In this document: one piece after another, positions 1 to 9,264 of the stretch | Layout of the letters: the number at the start of each line of letters is the position of its first letter | Position numbering within the stretch: the stretch's first letter is position 1 | Source of the DNA: Variovorax sp. EL159 | Lineage (GTDB): Bacteria > Pseudomonadota > Gammaproteobacteria > Burkholderiales > Burkholderiaceae_C | DNA length: 64,000 nt | Direction of reading: 5' to 3' | NCBI RefSeq assembly: GCF_900100965.1 | Contig: NZ_FMUJ01000009.1 | Coordinates: forward strand, 1 to 64,000 | Notes under the pieces: model-generated | What the model saw: the letters and a program-made list of their open reading frames with translations, nothing else | Databases searched by the model: none | What the model was told of the DNA's origin: nothing | Program-made: the position numbers and the translations under genes

Positions 1-3000
1 CCCGATGGGCTGCGAGGGATCGGCTGCGATCGCCTGGAGCACCTGCTGCAGCCGGGCTACCAACTGCTCGACTGTCGTGCGGTCAAACAGGTCTGTCGCG
101 AATTCGAGCCGTCCCGAGATGCCTTGCGGTGTGCCATCCTTGCTGCGCTGCTCCCACAGCTCGAACGACAGGTCGAACTTGGCGGTGTTCAGCACGATGG
201 GTTCGGCCGTCGCTTCCAGCCCCGGCAGCGTGAAGCTGGCGAGGGTGTGGTTCTGCAGCACCAGTGACACCTGGAACAGCGGATGCCGCGCCATCGAGCG
301 CGACGGGTTGAGCACCTCCACCAAACGCTCGAACGGCAGGTCCTGGTGCGCATAGGCACCCAGGTTGGTCTGGCGTACACGCGCCAGCAACGCATGGAAG
401 CTGGGATCGCCCGAGGTGTCCGTGCGCAGCACCAGCGTGTTGACAAAGAAGCCCACGAGGTCGTTCAACGCTTCGTCGGTGCGCCCGGCGATAGGGCTGC
501 CCAACGGGATATCGGTGCCTGCACCCAGGCGGGTGAGCAAGGTCGCCAGTGCCGCTTGCAGCACCATGAACAGGCTGGCCTGCCCTTCGCGCGCGAGTGC
601 CAGCAGACCCTTGTGCAGGTCGGCGTCGATCTGAAACGCGATCCGTTCGCCGCGATAGCTGGCCACGGCGGGCCGCGGCCTGTCGGTGGGCAGTGCCAGT
701 TGCTCGGGCAGGCCGGCGAGCGCGCGCTGCCAATAGGCCAACTGGCCGGCGATGACGCTGTCGGTATCGCACTCGCTGCCCAGCAAGGCGTGCTGCCAGA
801 GCGTGTAGTCGGCGTACTGCACCGGCAGCGGTGCCCAGGCCGGTGGCTGGCCCTGTACACGCGAGGCGTAGGCCTGCGACAGATCGCGCGCCAGCGGCGC
901 GAGCGACCAGCCGTCGCTGGCAATGTGGTGGCACATCAGCAGCAGCACGTGCGCTTGTGTATCCAGCCGCTCCTCGTCCAGATGGAACAGCCAGGCGCGA
1001 AACGGAATCTCGCTGTCCAGCTGGAAGCAATGAGCGGTTGCTTCGGCGAGCCGTTGTGTGAGCTCTGCTTCGGTTGCCTGCTGCACACGCAGCACGGGAT
1101 GGGCATCAGCGGGCGCCAGAATGCGCTGCGATGGCATGGCGTCGTCCGTGCCCGCGAAGACGGTGCGCAGGCTCTCGTGGCGGTTGGTCAGGTCACTCAG
1201 TGCCAACGTCAGCGCCGCATCGTCGATCCGGCCCTTCAGGCGCAGGGCCAGCATCACGTTGTAGGTGGGCGCGGGGCCATCGATCTGGTGAAGGAGCCAG
1301 AGGCGCCGCTGTGCGAAGGACAGGGGAATGGATGCGGGCCGCGCCATCGGCCGCAAGACCGCGCGGGCCGCGCGTGCCCCGAGGAGCCGATGGGTCAGTT
1401 GCGCGACTGTCGGCACCTCGAAGAGGGCCCGGATGGCGAGCTCGACGCCCAGCACCGAGCGGATGCGGCTCACCAGCTTGGTGGCCAGCAGCGAGTGGCC
1501 GCCAAGGTCGAAGAAGTTGTCGTCGATGCCCACTTGTGCAAGGCCGAGGATCTCCGCGAAGAGCGTCACCAGGATCTCTTCCTGCGGTGTGCGCGGCGCA
1601 CGCATGCTCTGCGGTGTGAAGTCCGGCGCGGGCAGGGCCCTGCGGTCGAGCTTGCCGTTGGGGTTGAGCGGCAGGCGATCGAGCACCACGATCGCCGCAG
1701 GCACCATGTAATCGGGCAGTTGCAAGGCCAGCGTGCGACGCAGGAGTTGCGGATCCAGCGGCAGCGTTTGCTCGGCGACCACATAGCCCACAAGTTGCTT
1801 CTGCCCGGGTCTGTCCTCTCGTGCGACGACTGCGGCTTGGGTCACGCCGGGCAGGCGCGTGAGTGCCGCCTCGACCTCGCCGGGCTCGATGCGAAAGCCC
1901 CGGATCTTGACCTGCTGGTCGGCGCGCCCGAGGAAGTCGAGCACACCGTCGGGGCGCCAGCGCGCCAGGTCTCCGGGGCGGTACATGCGGCTGCCCGGCG
2001 GGCCGAAGGGGTTGGCCACGAAGCGCTCGGCACTCAGGTGCGGCCGCCGCAAGTAACCGTAAGACAGGCCTGCGCCCGCCACGTACAGTTCGCCCGCCAC
2101 ACCCACGGGCACGGGCTGCAGCAGCGCGTCCAGTACGTACACCTGGGTGTTCCAGATCGGGCGTCCGATCGGCACGTCGTTCTTGCCGACGCGCGCGAAG
2201 AGGCTGTCGCCAGTGGCTTCCGAGAAGCCGTAGAAGTTCAGCAGCTGCGATTGCGGCAGGACTTTCTCGAAACGGCTTGCCAGCTCATTCGTCAGCACCT
2301 CGCCACTCACGATCCAGAGGCGGCAGCCTCCCAGCCGCGATGCATCGTAGTGCTCGAGCAAGTGGGCCAGCAGGCTGGGAACCAGCGTGATGCGGTCGAT
2401 CCGGTGGTGCTCGATCAGGTCGACAAGGTCGTCTGGCGTCTTGACGGCCTGCGGGCCGGCCATGACCAGCGGGGCGCCAAACAGCAGTGGCCCGAGCATC
2501 TCTGTGCTGCCGTCGAAGAAGGCGATGGAGCTCTTGGCGATGGAAGCCTTGCCCGGTTCGTAAGGGCGCGTCTCGTGCATCCAGCACAGGCGATTGATCA
2601 CGCCGGCATGCGGGCCCGTCACGCCTTTGGGCCGGCCGGTGGAGCCGGAGGTGTAGACGACGTAGGCGGCGCTGGTTGCCTTGAGCGGGCGCGTGCGATG
2701 GCGGTCAGCGGGATCGGTGTCTGGTGCTGCCGCGAGCTCGGCGGCGAACGCGGGGGCGTCCAGGCATAGCGCGGGTGTGCTCTCGGGTAGCCCGCTGGCG
2801 GTGGCCGTATCGCTGACCATGTAGAGCGCCGCGGCGTCTTCCAGCATGAAGGCCAGGCGCTCCTTCGGATAGGACACGTCCAGCGGCACGTAGGCGGCGC
2901 CTGCCTTGAGTATGGCCAGCAGCCCGCACACCATTTCGATGGAGCGAGGCAAGGCCAGGGCGACGAAGCTCCCTGGACCCGCGCCCCGGGCGATCAGGCA

Positions 3001-4518
3001 ATGAGCCAGCCGGTTGGCGCGTGCATTGAGCTCGCGATAGCTGAGCGCGATGTTCTCGAAGACGAGAGCGGTCACGTCCGGCGTGCGCGCGACTTGCAGC
3101 TCGAAGAATGCGGGCAGCGTAGCCTCCGGCACGGAGCGCGTGGTGTCGTTCCAGCCGCGCAGGATTTGCGTGCGCTCTTCGGGCTGCAGGATGTCGATGC
3201 GGCCGATGGACTGCGAGGGATCGGCCACGATGGCCTGCAGCACGCGCTGCAGCCGTGCGGCGAGCTGCTCGACCGTGGCGGGGTCAAACAACTCCGTGGA
3301 GAACCCGATGCGGCCCGCCATGCCGCTCGGCGCGTTTTCCTTGTCGCGCTGCTCCCGCAACTCGAACGACAGATCGTACGTACCGGCGATCGATTCCATC
3401 GACTTTGCACCGATGGTGACGAGTCCCGGGAGCGTGAAGCTGGCACGCGCATTGTTCTGCAGCACCAGCGCTACCTGGAAAAGGGGGTGACGCGCCATCG
3501 AGCGCGTGGGATTGAGCACTTCCACCAGCCGCTCGAACGGCAGGTCCTGATGCGCGTAGGCCCCCAGGTTGACAGCTCGAACCCGGGCCAGCAGTTCGCG
3601 AAAGTCCGGGTTGCCGGACGTGTCCGTGCGCAACACCAGCGTGTTGAGGAAGAAGCCCACGAGGTTGTCGAGGGCCTCGTCGGTGCGCCCTGCGATCGGG
3701 CTGCCCAGCGGAATGTCGGTGCCTGCACCCATGCGGGTGAACAACGCCGCGAGCGCAGCCTGCAGCACCATGAAGAGGCTGGCCTGACCTTCGCGCGCCA
3801 GCGCCAGCAGTCGCCGGTGAAGATCGGCGTCGAGCTGGAACGCGACAGTCCCGCTTGCATGCGAAGAGACGGATGGGCGCGGCCTGTCCGTGGGCAACTC
3901 CAGTTGGTCGGGCAGGTCGGCAAGTGTCTGCTGCCAGTAACCCAGTTGCCTTGCGATGAGGCTGTCTGGATCGGTCTCGCTGCCCAGCAGGTCGTGCTGC
4001 CAGAAGGTGTAGTCGGCGTACTGCACGGGCAGGGGATTCCAGGCCGGCGCATTGCCCTCGCAGCGTGCGGCATACGCTTCGGAGAGGTCGCGTGCCATTG
4101 GCGCCCACGACCACCCGTCGCAGGCGATGTGGTGGCACAGCAGCAGCAGCACGTGTTGCCCGTTGTCCAGATGGAACAGCCAGGCGCGAAACGGGATCTC
4201 GCCGTCCAGCCTGAAACCGTAGGCCGAGGCCTGCTCGATCTGCTGGGCGAGCGTGGCCTCCGAGGCATCTTCGACTTGCAGCACGGGGCGCGCCGCTTCG
4301 GGCGGAAGAACGCGCTGCTCGGGCGCCTGCGCCCCTTCCAGGAAAACGGTGCGCAGGCTTTCATGGCGTGCCACCAGGTCGGCCAGCGCGGCCGCCATCG
4401 CGGTGTCGTCCATGCGTCCTTCGAAACGAACGGCCGTCGGGACGTTGTAGGTCGGGGTGGGGCCGTCAATCTGGTAGAGGAACCACAGCCGTCGTTGCGC
4501 AAAGGACAGGGGAATCAT
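1..4518 (-). CDS. Nonribosomal peptide synthetase, C-A-T-C (3' end beyond window)
   Basis: This is a modular synthetase that activates and condenses amino or related acids in the cytoplasm. The frame is open from an ATG at 4518 to the left edge, giving 1506 visible codons. The first condensation domain starts at residue 2 (IPLSFAQRRLW) and has HHIACDG near residue 135. An adenylation domain follows, with YTSGSTGRPKGV near residue 620 and NGKLDRRALP near 955. The carrier domain is FFDLGGHSLL, with its phosphopantetheine Ser at residue 1009. A second condensation domain starts at residue 1064 and has HHIASDG near 1200. The window stops at the entry to a second adenylation domain. The two condensation domains are clearly repeated copies about 3.19 kb apart. 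The first adenylation pocket reads by eye F235, D236, T239, T278, W299, V301, F322, G330, D331, so the usual Asp235 is shifted to 236. The gene lies 109 bp after the upstream synthetase, probably in one operon. No substrate is assigned. Confidence 0.93.
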   Translation of the reverse strand, partial: MIPLSFAQRRLWFLYQIDGPTPTYNVPTAVRFEGRMDDTAMAAALADLVARHESLRTVFLEGAQAPEQRVLPPEAARPVLQVEDASEATLAQQIEQASAYGFRLDGEIPFRAWLFHLDNGQHVLLLLCHHIACDGWSWAPMARDLSEAYAARCEGNAPAWNPLPVQYADYTFWQHDLLGSETDPDSLIARQLGYWQQTLADLPDQLELPTDRPRPSVSSHASGTVAFQLDADLHRRLLALAREGQASLFMVLQAALAALFTRMGAGTDIPLGSPIAGRTDEALDNLVGFFLNTLVLRTDTSGNPDFRELLARVRAVNLGAYAHQDLPFERLVEVLNPTRSMARHPLFQVALVLQNNARASFTLPGLVTIGAKSMESIAGTYDLSFELREQRDKENAPSGMAGRIGFSTELFDPATVEQLAARLQRVLQAIVADPSQSIGRIDILQPEERTQILRGWNDTTRSVPEATLPAFFELQVARTPDVTALVFENIALSYRELNARANRLAHCLIARGAGPGSFVALALPRSIEMVCGLLAILKAGAAYVPLDVSYPKERLAFMLEDAAALYMVSDTATASGLPESTPALCLDAPAFAAELAAAPDTDPADRHRTRPLKATSAAYVVYTSGSTGRPKGVTGPHAGVINRLCWMHETRPYEPGKASIAKSSIAFFDGSTEMLGPLLFGAPLVMAGPQAVKTPDDLVDLIEHHRIDRITLVPSLLAHLLEHYDASRLGGCRLWIVSGEVLTNELASRFEKVLPQSQLLNFYGFSEATGDSLFARVGKNDVPIGRPIWNTQVYVLDALLQPVPVGVAGELYVAGAGLSYGYLRRPHLSAERFVANPFGPPGSRMYRPGDLARWRPDGVLDFLGRADQQVKIRGFRIEPGEVEAALTRLPGVTQAAVVAREDRPGQKQLVGYVVAEQTLPLDPQLLRRTLALQLPDYMVPAAIVVLDRLPLNPNGKLDRRALPAPDFTPQSMRAPRTPQEEILVTLFAEILGLAQVGIDDNFFDLGGHSLLATKLVSRIRSVLGVELAIRALFEVPTVAQLTHRLLGARAARAVLRPMARPASIPLSFAQRRLWLLHQIDGPAPTYNVMLALRLKGRIDDAALTLALSDLTNRHESLRTVFAGTDDAMPSQRILAPADAHPVLRVQQATEAELTQRLAEATAHCFQLDSEIPFRAWLFHLDEERLDTQAHVLLLMCHHIASDGWSLAPLARDLSQAYASRVQGQPPAWAPLPVQYADYTLWQHALLGSECDTDSVIAGQLAYWQRALAGLPEQLALPTDRPRPAVASYRGERIAFQIDADLHKGLLALAREGQASLFMVLQAALATLLTRLGAGTDIPLGSPIAGRTDEALNDLVGFFVNTLVLRTDTSGDPSFHALLARVRQTNLGAYAHQDLPFERLVEVLNPSRSMARHPLFQVSLVLQNHTLASFTLPGLEATAEPIVLNTAKFDLSFELWEQRSKDGTPQGISGRLEFATDLFDRTTVEQLVARLQQVLQAIAADPSQPIG

Positions 4519-4627
4519 GAAAGGTTCCGAACTGAATGATGAGTGGTGCCGGCAGAGGGTGCCGATGGACGGGGCCCTGGCAAGCGGCGCTTGAGGCAAC
4601 GCTGCGAGATACCCCCGAGGCCAGCCG

Positions 4628-7600
4628 TCAGAGGCTGTTGTCGTACCGGACCGAAGGCTGCGGGAGCTTGTTGCTTTGTCGCGTTGGCCGCAACGCCGTC
4701 CGCGCCTTGGGCGCGGTGGCCAATTTGCCGGCCAGCCTCGCCACGCTCGAAGCCTCGAACAGGGTGTGGATGCCGATCTCGACACCCATCGTCGTACGGA
4801 TGCGGTTGATCAGCCGCGTCGCCAACAGCGAATGGCCGCCCAGGTCGAAGAAGCTCTCTTCCGCGCCGACCTGTGGAAGCCCAAGAATCTCCGCGAAGAG
4901 CCGCGCCAGGGTTTCTTCTTGCGGCGTGCTTGGAGCGCGACCGGTCTGCGGTGCGATATGAGGCGCCGGCAGGGCCTTGCGGTCCAGCTTGCCGTTCGGC
5001 ATCAGGGGCAACGCGTCCAGCCAGACGTAGTGCGAGGGCACCATGTGCTCGGGCAACGAAGCCGCGAGATGAGCGTGCATTTCCGCTGCCTCTGGCGCCG
5101 GACCCGTGCGCGACTTCTTCATGACTGTCGCCAGATGCGGCAGGTTGCCGAGCACCTGGTCCGTGGCGACGCCGAAATCGATCAGGCATGCGAACTCGTC
5201 GACGCCGATCTTTTCGAGCTTCCGCACCAGGTTCAGGCAAGTCTCGGGGCCGCCGATCAGGGACGAGGTACTAAAGTACCGGCGGACTGCGGCTTCGATC
5301 AGTTGCTCGGCATCGACGTCTCCGATCGCCTTGTTCGCAATGTCTCCTCCCAGGTCCTGCGAGACGCTCTTGCGCAGCTCCGTGTGCGAGCGGAAGTATT
5401 GAAGCATCGGCTCGTGCGCCAGCTGGCGAGCCGTTTCGTCGTCCGGGCCCACGAAGGTATGCAGCATGAGCACCACCTTGCGCGAGTCGGGATCAAAGCC
5501 GTTGGCACGCAGCGCCTCGCGGTAGATCCGTATGTTCTCGGTGAGCTCCGGCACCGTGAGGCTCAAGAGCGCGGTCAGCACGTTCGCGCCCATGCGGCCC
5601 GCAGCTTCGAAGGTCGCCGGGCTGCGGGTGGCGGTGATCCAGACCGGTAGCTCGGGCTGGACGGGCTTGGGCTGCAGTTTCAACTGCGTCTCGTGCCCGA
5701 CGCCGTTGCGGGCGCTCATCGTGCCGCCGCGCCAGAGTTCGCGCACCTGCTGCACGCCGTCCAGCATGACCTGGTAGCGGTTGGCGTAGTTGTCAGGAGC
5801 GAAGACAAAGTCTTCCGGCACCCAGCCCGAAGCGAAAGCGATGCCGACCCGGCCGCGCGACAGGTGATCGACCACCGACCATTCCTCGGCAACCCGCAAA
5901 GGATGATGCAACGGCAGTACCACGCTGCCCGCGCGCAGCTGAATGCGCTCAGTGACCATTGCCAGCGCTGCGCTCAGCACCGACGGATTGGGAAATGCTG
6001 CAGCGACTTTCGTGAAGTGCCGCTCCGGTGTCCAAACCGCCGAAAAACCGTTCTTGTCCGCGAACTTGGCGCCTTCGACATACAGCCGGTAGAGCTCACC
6101 GTCCGGGTCCTGATTGGCATCGGCGAAATAGAAAAGACCAAACTCGGGAGCACGCGATCGATCAGGCATCGCTGCCGGGTCCGCCACGAGGTATGCGACC
6201 AGGCGTTTGCCGCCAGCGCCGTCCTCGCGCGCGATCACCGAGGCCTGGTTCACCAGCGGGTGCTTGACGAGTTCGGCCTCGATCTCGCCCGGTTCGATTC
6301 GGAAGCCGCGCAGTTTCACCTGATGATCCGCGCGGCCGAGGTAGTCGAGCACGCCTTCGACGCTCCAGCGTGCCAGGTCTCCAGTGCGGTACATGCGGTC
6401 TCCCGATGCGCCGAAGGGATTGGCCAGGAAGCGCTCGGCAGTCAAGCCGGGGCGGTTCAGATAGCCGCGGGCGAGTCCTGCACCAGCAACATAGAGCTCG
6501 CCGACGGCTCCTGGAGGGACCGCGCGGAGCATTGCGTCCAGGACGTAGACGCGCATGCCCGGGATGGGAGAACCGATCGGTACGCTGCCAAGCCCACGGT
6601 CGGCGATGTCTTCGTTGACCCAGCCGGCGGCATCCCAGAACTCGGAAGTGCCGTATAGGTTGATCAGCAATGCGTGCGGCAGGGCTTTCCTGAAACGTCC
6701 CGCCAGGTCCGGCGTCAGCGCCTCGCCGCCGCAGGACCAGTACTTCAGTTCTGGAAGGCGATGACCCAAATCGCGTTCATCGTCCAGCATGGCCTGCAGC
6801 AATGAGGGGACCACGACGATCCGCGTTACTTTTTCCGCTGCCAATAACGTGATCAGCCCGTCTACATCCTTGGACAGATTCGGCGGAATGACCAAGAGTC
6901 GATGCCCGTTGAAAAGGGGCATCAGCGCTTCCCAAATGAAATCGATGAAGTTGTGCGTGGTTTTCTGGGCGTAGACGGTATTGGTATCTCCCGCGCTCAC
7001 ATCCCATTGCAATCTATTGATCAATGCATGGCATGTTCCTGCAACACCTTTAGGTTTTCCGGTGGAGCCCGATGTGTAAAGCACATAAGCAGGATGCAGA
7101 AAATCGAGAGGTTGTGTTCTGTCTGCATTTGTCGGGTTGGTCGTTGGCAGTTGTTGCAATGCAACTGCAAGCGAGGGATCGTCAATCAATAAAGGCGTCG
7201 ACTGACCATAGGTCAACTGCGAAATCGTGGCCACGCTCGCCACCATGCAGTTGGGTGCGGCATCGGTCAACATGAACTCGAGGCGATCCCTGGGATATTC
7301 AAGATCCAGTGGGAGATAAGCGGCCCCGGCTTTGAGAATTGCCAACAAGCTCACGAGAAGTTGTGGTGAACGGGGCAAGGCCAGCGCCACAATACTTTCT
7401 GGGCCAATTCCCCGAGAAATCAAATGGTGCGCCAATCTGTTGGCGCGTTCATTCAATTCGGTGTAATTTATTTGTGAGCCTTGGAAACTGATTGCAATGT
7501 TATTGGGTGCCTTTGCTGCTTGACGCTCGAACAACTCTGGCAGCGTAAGCTTTGAGGCCGTTGATGGAGCGCCCGCCCATTCTTTCAGAATGCATTGTTG

Positions 7601-8917
7601 ATCTGACGAATCCATCAATTCAATTCTTCCGATGGGCGTGGAGGAATTGGCGGCAATGGATTTCAGCAGATTGAGAAAATGCTTTTGATGCATTTCCAGG
7701 TCGGCTGCTGAGTAGGCATTTGGATTGGCAGTGCAGTTGATGTCGAAGCTCTGATCCTTGTTCAGGAAAAAAGTAAATGAGACATCGGAGATTGCCCGTG
7801 CGGAAATGTTGTAGGACTTTGATGGTATTCCGCCAAAATCAAGCCCTTCCTTGAATGGCAGTACATTGATCATTGGCCCAAAATCACTGCCGTAACCTCG
7901 AATTCTCTTGGCATCCAAATACAGCCTGGATGCTGGATAGCGCCGATGCTGAAGGACCAGTTTTATTTCCTTGTCAATCTGTGCCATCACTTGCATCACT
8001 GTCATTTCGGGTGAGATCGAAATGCGCAGGGGAATGGTGTTGGACATCATGCAGGGAATCAGCGCTGTTTCCGCCGATCGTCCTGATACGGGAAGTCCTG
8101 TTGAAAAATCTCGCGCGCCAATTGCACGGAACAAATAGATCGCGACCGCCGATATGAGAGAGCGGGCCAGCGACATGCTGGCCTTCTGGGCAAGCGTCGA
8201 TAGGGCGGCAGCCGTGGCGCCCTCAACCCTTGACGCGCTGCGAACCGGCACGCTCGAGAAGCTCTTGTTGTTATGGGCCAGTCGTGCGGGTTCTGGAAGG
8301 CGGGAAAGATAGGACTCCCAAAATTCACGGTCTGATACGAATGCATCAGAGGCCACGTAATCAGCCTCGATGTCCAGAAGTCGTGTCAACGGTACAAACC
8401 AAGCCGCGGAGACTTTTTGCCCAGCCGAAATTGCTGTATAAAGTTCAGCGATTCGGCGCGCAATTACAGACCAGCCATACCCGTCAATGATAATGTGATG
8501 GTAAAGCTGATGCCAGACAAAGCGGGTTTCCGAAAGCTTGATCAGAGCATAGGAAAAAAGTGAGGAATCCAGTGGAGAAATCGAACGCCCCATCTTGCGG
8601 GCTATTGCTTCCTGCATGGAGGCCTCTGGGTCTGCATCTCGACTGAAATCCAGGAATTCGCAGTGAACGTCAGGGCCTTCTTTTTCTATGGTCTGCCGAG
8701 GTCCGGATTCATGCGCCACGATGGCGATGGACAGTGCCTGGCTTTCTTTCGCGGCCAGAGCCAGGCATCGCATGAATAAATTGGGGTCAATAGCACCGTG
8801 TATTTCGGTCAATTCACCAATATTGTGAGACGGCTTGTTGGCGTAGAACTGCCGTTCGAACCAGACCCCGAGTTGCGCAAGAGACAAGGGCCAATCGTTG
8901 CTATGCGGCGAGACCAT
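4628..8917 (-). CDS. Nonribosomal peptide synthetase C-A(luciferase-like monooxygenase insert)-T
   Basis: This is a one-module synthetase of 1429 residues. The condensation domain covers roughly residues 8-440, with HHIIIDG near 140. The adenylation domain carries YTSGSTGKPKGV near 615 and RGFRIEPGEIEAEL near 885. A luciferase-like flavin monooxygenase domain of about 350 residues (about 922-1271, starting EFGLFYFADA) then interrupts it before the closing motif NGKLDRKALP near 1307. The carrier domain has GGHSLL with its Ser at 1363. The insert resembles the MupA/Atu3671 (TIGR04020) family, which acts on carrier-bound or activated substrates. The pocket reads by eye I235, D236, W239, V278, W299, C301, L322, D330, A331. 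The ATG at 8917 is preferred over an in-frame start at 9127 because the condensation fold begins there and the longer form would overlap mbtH. GC falls from about 75% in the insert to about 40% in the N-terminal half, which suggests a mosaic gene. The product is unknown. Confidence 0.93.
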   Translation of the reverse strand: MVSPHSNDWPLSLAQLGVWFERQFYANKPSHNIGELTEIHGAIDPNLFMRCLALAAKESQALSIAIVAHESGPRQTIEKEGPDVHCEFLDFSRDADPEASMQEAIARKMGRSISPLDSSLFSYALIKLSETRFVWHQLYHHIIIDGYGWSVIARRIAELYTAISAGQKVSAAWFVPLTRLLDIEADYVASDAFVSDREFWESYLSRLPEPARLAHNNKSFSSVPVRSASRVEGATAAALSTLAQKASMSLARSLISAVAIYLFRAIGARDFSTGLPVSGRSAETALIPCMMSNTIPLRISISPEMTVMQVMAQIDKEIKLVLQHRRYPASRLYLDAKRIRGYGSDFGPMINVLPFKEGLDFGGIPSKSYNISARAISDVSFTFFLNKDQSFDINCTANPNAYSAADLEMHQKHFLNLLKSIAANSSTPIGRIELMDSSDQQCILKEWAGAPSTASKLTLPELFERQAAKAPNNIAISFQGSQINYTELNERANRLAHHLISRGIGPESIVALALPRSPQLLVSLLAILKAGAAYLPLDLEYPRDRLEFMLTDAAPNCMVASVATISQLTYGQSTPLLIDDPSLAVALQQLPTTNPTNADRTQPLDFLHPAYVLYTSGSTGKPKGVAGTCHALINRLQWDVSAGDTNTVYAQKTTHNFIDFIWEALMPLFNGHRLLVIPPNLSKDVDGLITLLAAEKVTRIVVVPSLLQAMLDDERDLGHRLPELKYWSCGGEALTPDLAGRFRKALPHALLINLYGTSEFWDAAGWVNEDIADRGLGSVPIGSPIPGMRVYVLDAMLRAVPPGAVGELYVAGAGLARGYLNRPGLTAERFLANPFGASGDRMYRTGDLARWSVEGVLDYLGRADHQVKLRGFRIEPGEIEAELVKHPLVNQASVIAREDGAGGKRLVAYLVADPAAMPDRSRAPEFGLFYFADANQDPDGELYRLYVEGAKFADKNGFSAVWTPERHFTKVAAAFPNPSVLSAALAMVTERIQLRAGSVVLPLHHPLRVAEEWSVVDHLSRGRVGIAFASGWVPEDFVFAPDNYANRYQVMLDGVQQVRELWRGGTMSARNGVGHETQLKLQPKPVQPELPVWITATRSPATFEAAGRMGANVLTALLSLTVPELTENIRIYREALRANGFDPDSRKVVLMLHTFVGPDDETARQLAHEPMLQYFRSHTELRKSVSQDLGGDIANKAIGDVDAEQLIEAAVRRYFSTSSLIGGPETCLNLVRKLEKIGVDEFACLIDFGVATDQVLGNLPHLATVMKKSRTGPAPEAAEMHAHLAASLPEHMVPSHYVWLDALPLMPNGKLDRKALPAPHIAPQTGRAPSTPQEETLARLFAEILGLPQVGAEESFFDLGGHSLLATRLINRIRTTMGVEIGIHTLFEASSVARLAGKLATAPKARTALRPTRQSNKLPQPSVRYDNSL

Positions 8918-9054
8918 GGGGTCTGATCCTGTTTTTTTGATGCGTGGAACACCAATGAATTGAGCGGCGCGCGCATTCACCACGCGCGAGAAAGGAGTTT
9001 GCGCTGGATGGCCGGGTTTCCGAATGAGACCGGAAGCGGCAGGCGATCTTGTTT

Positions 9055-9264
9055 TTATTTTTCCATTGATTCCGAAAGGCTTCGGGGGCGCATGTCGGTC
9101 CAGTTTTCTTCCACGAATTTCAAGCATTCAGGTTTGCTTGCTGGACCATTTATTTTTTTCCATCCATTGGGGATTTCAATAAACTCTGGCCAAATCGAAT
9201 GCTGATTTTCGTCGTTGACAAGCACTAGAAAGGAGGCGTCGTTATTTTCAAACGGATTGGTCAT
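9055..9264 (-). CDS. MbtH-like NRPS accessory protein
   Basis: This 69-residue protein has the MbtH-family signature: NDENQHSIWPEF early, PNGWKK in the middle, and ECLKFVEENWTDMRPRSL at the end. MbtH-like proteins bind NRPS adenylation domains and help them fold or activate substrate. It is the first gene of the leftward NRPS run, 137 bp before the C-A-T synthetase, so that enzyme and the next one are its likely partners. Length and motif order match the family. The upstream ribosome-binding sequence is only a weak AGAAGA. Its GC content is low, like the start of the neighbouring synthetase, so the two probably travelled together. Confidence 0.95.
   Translation of the reverse strand: MTNPFENNDASFLVLVNDENQHSIWPEFIEIPNGWKKINGPASKPECLKFVEENWTDMRPRSLSESMEK

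Noticed and set aside
283..4539. Long plus-strand open frames (828 and 512 codons) opposite the left NRPS
   Set aside because: They are antisense to a synthetase with full C, A and T motifs; their proteins are Arg/Gln/His-rich and show no family signature.
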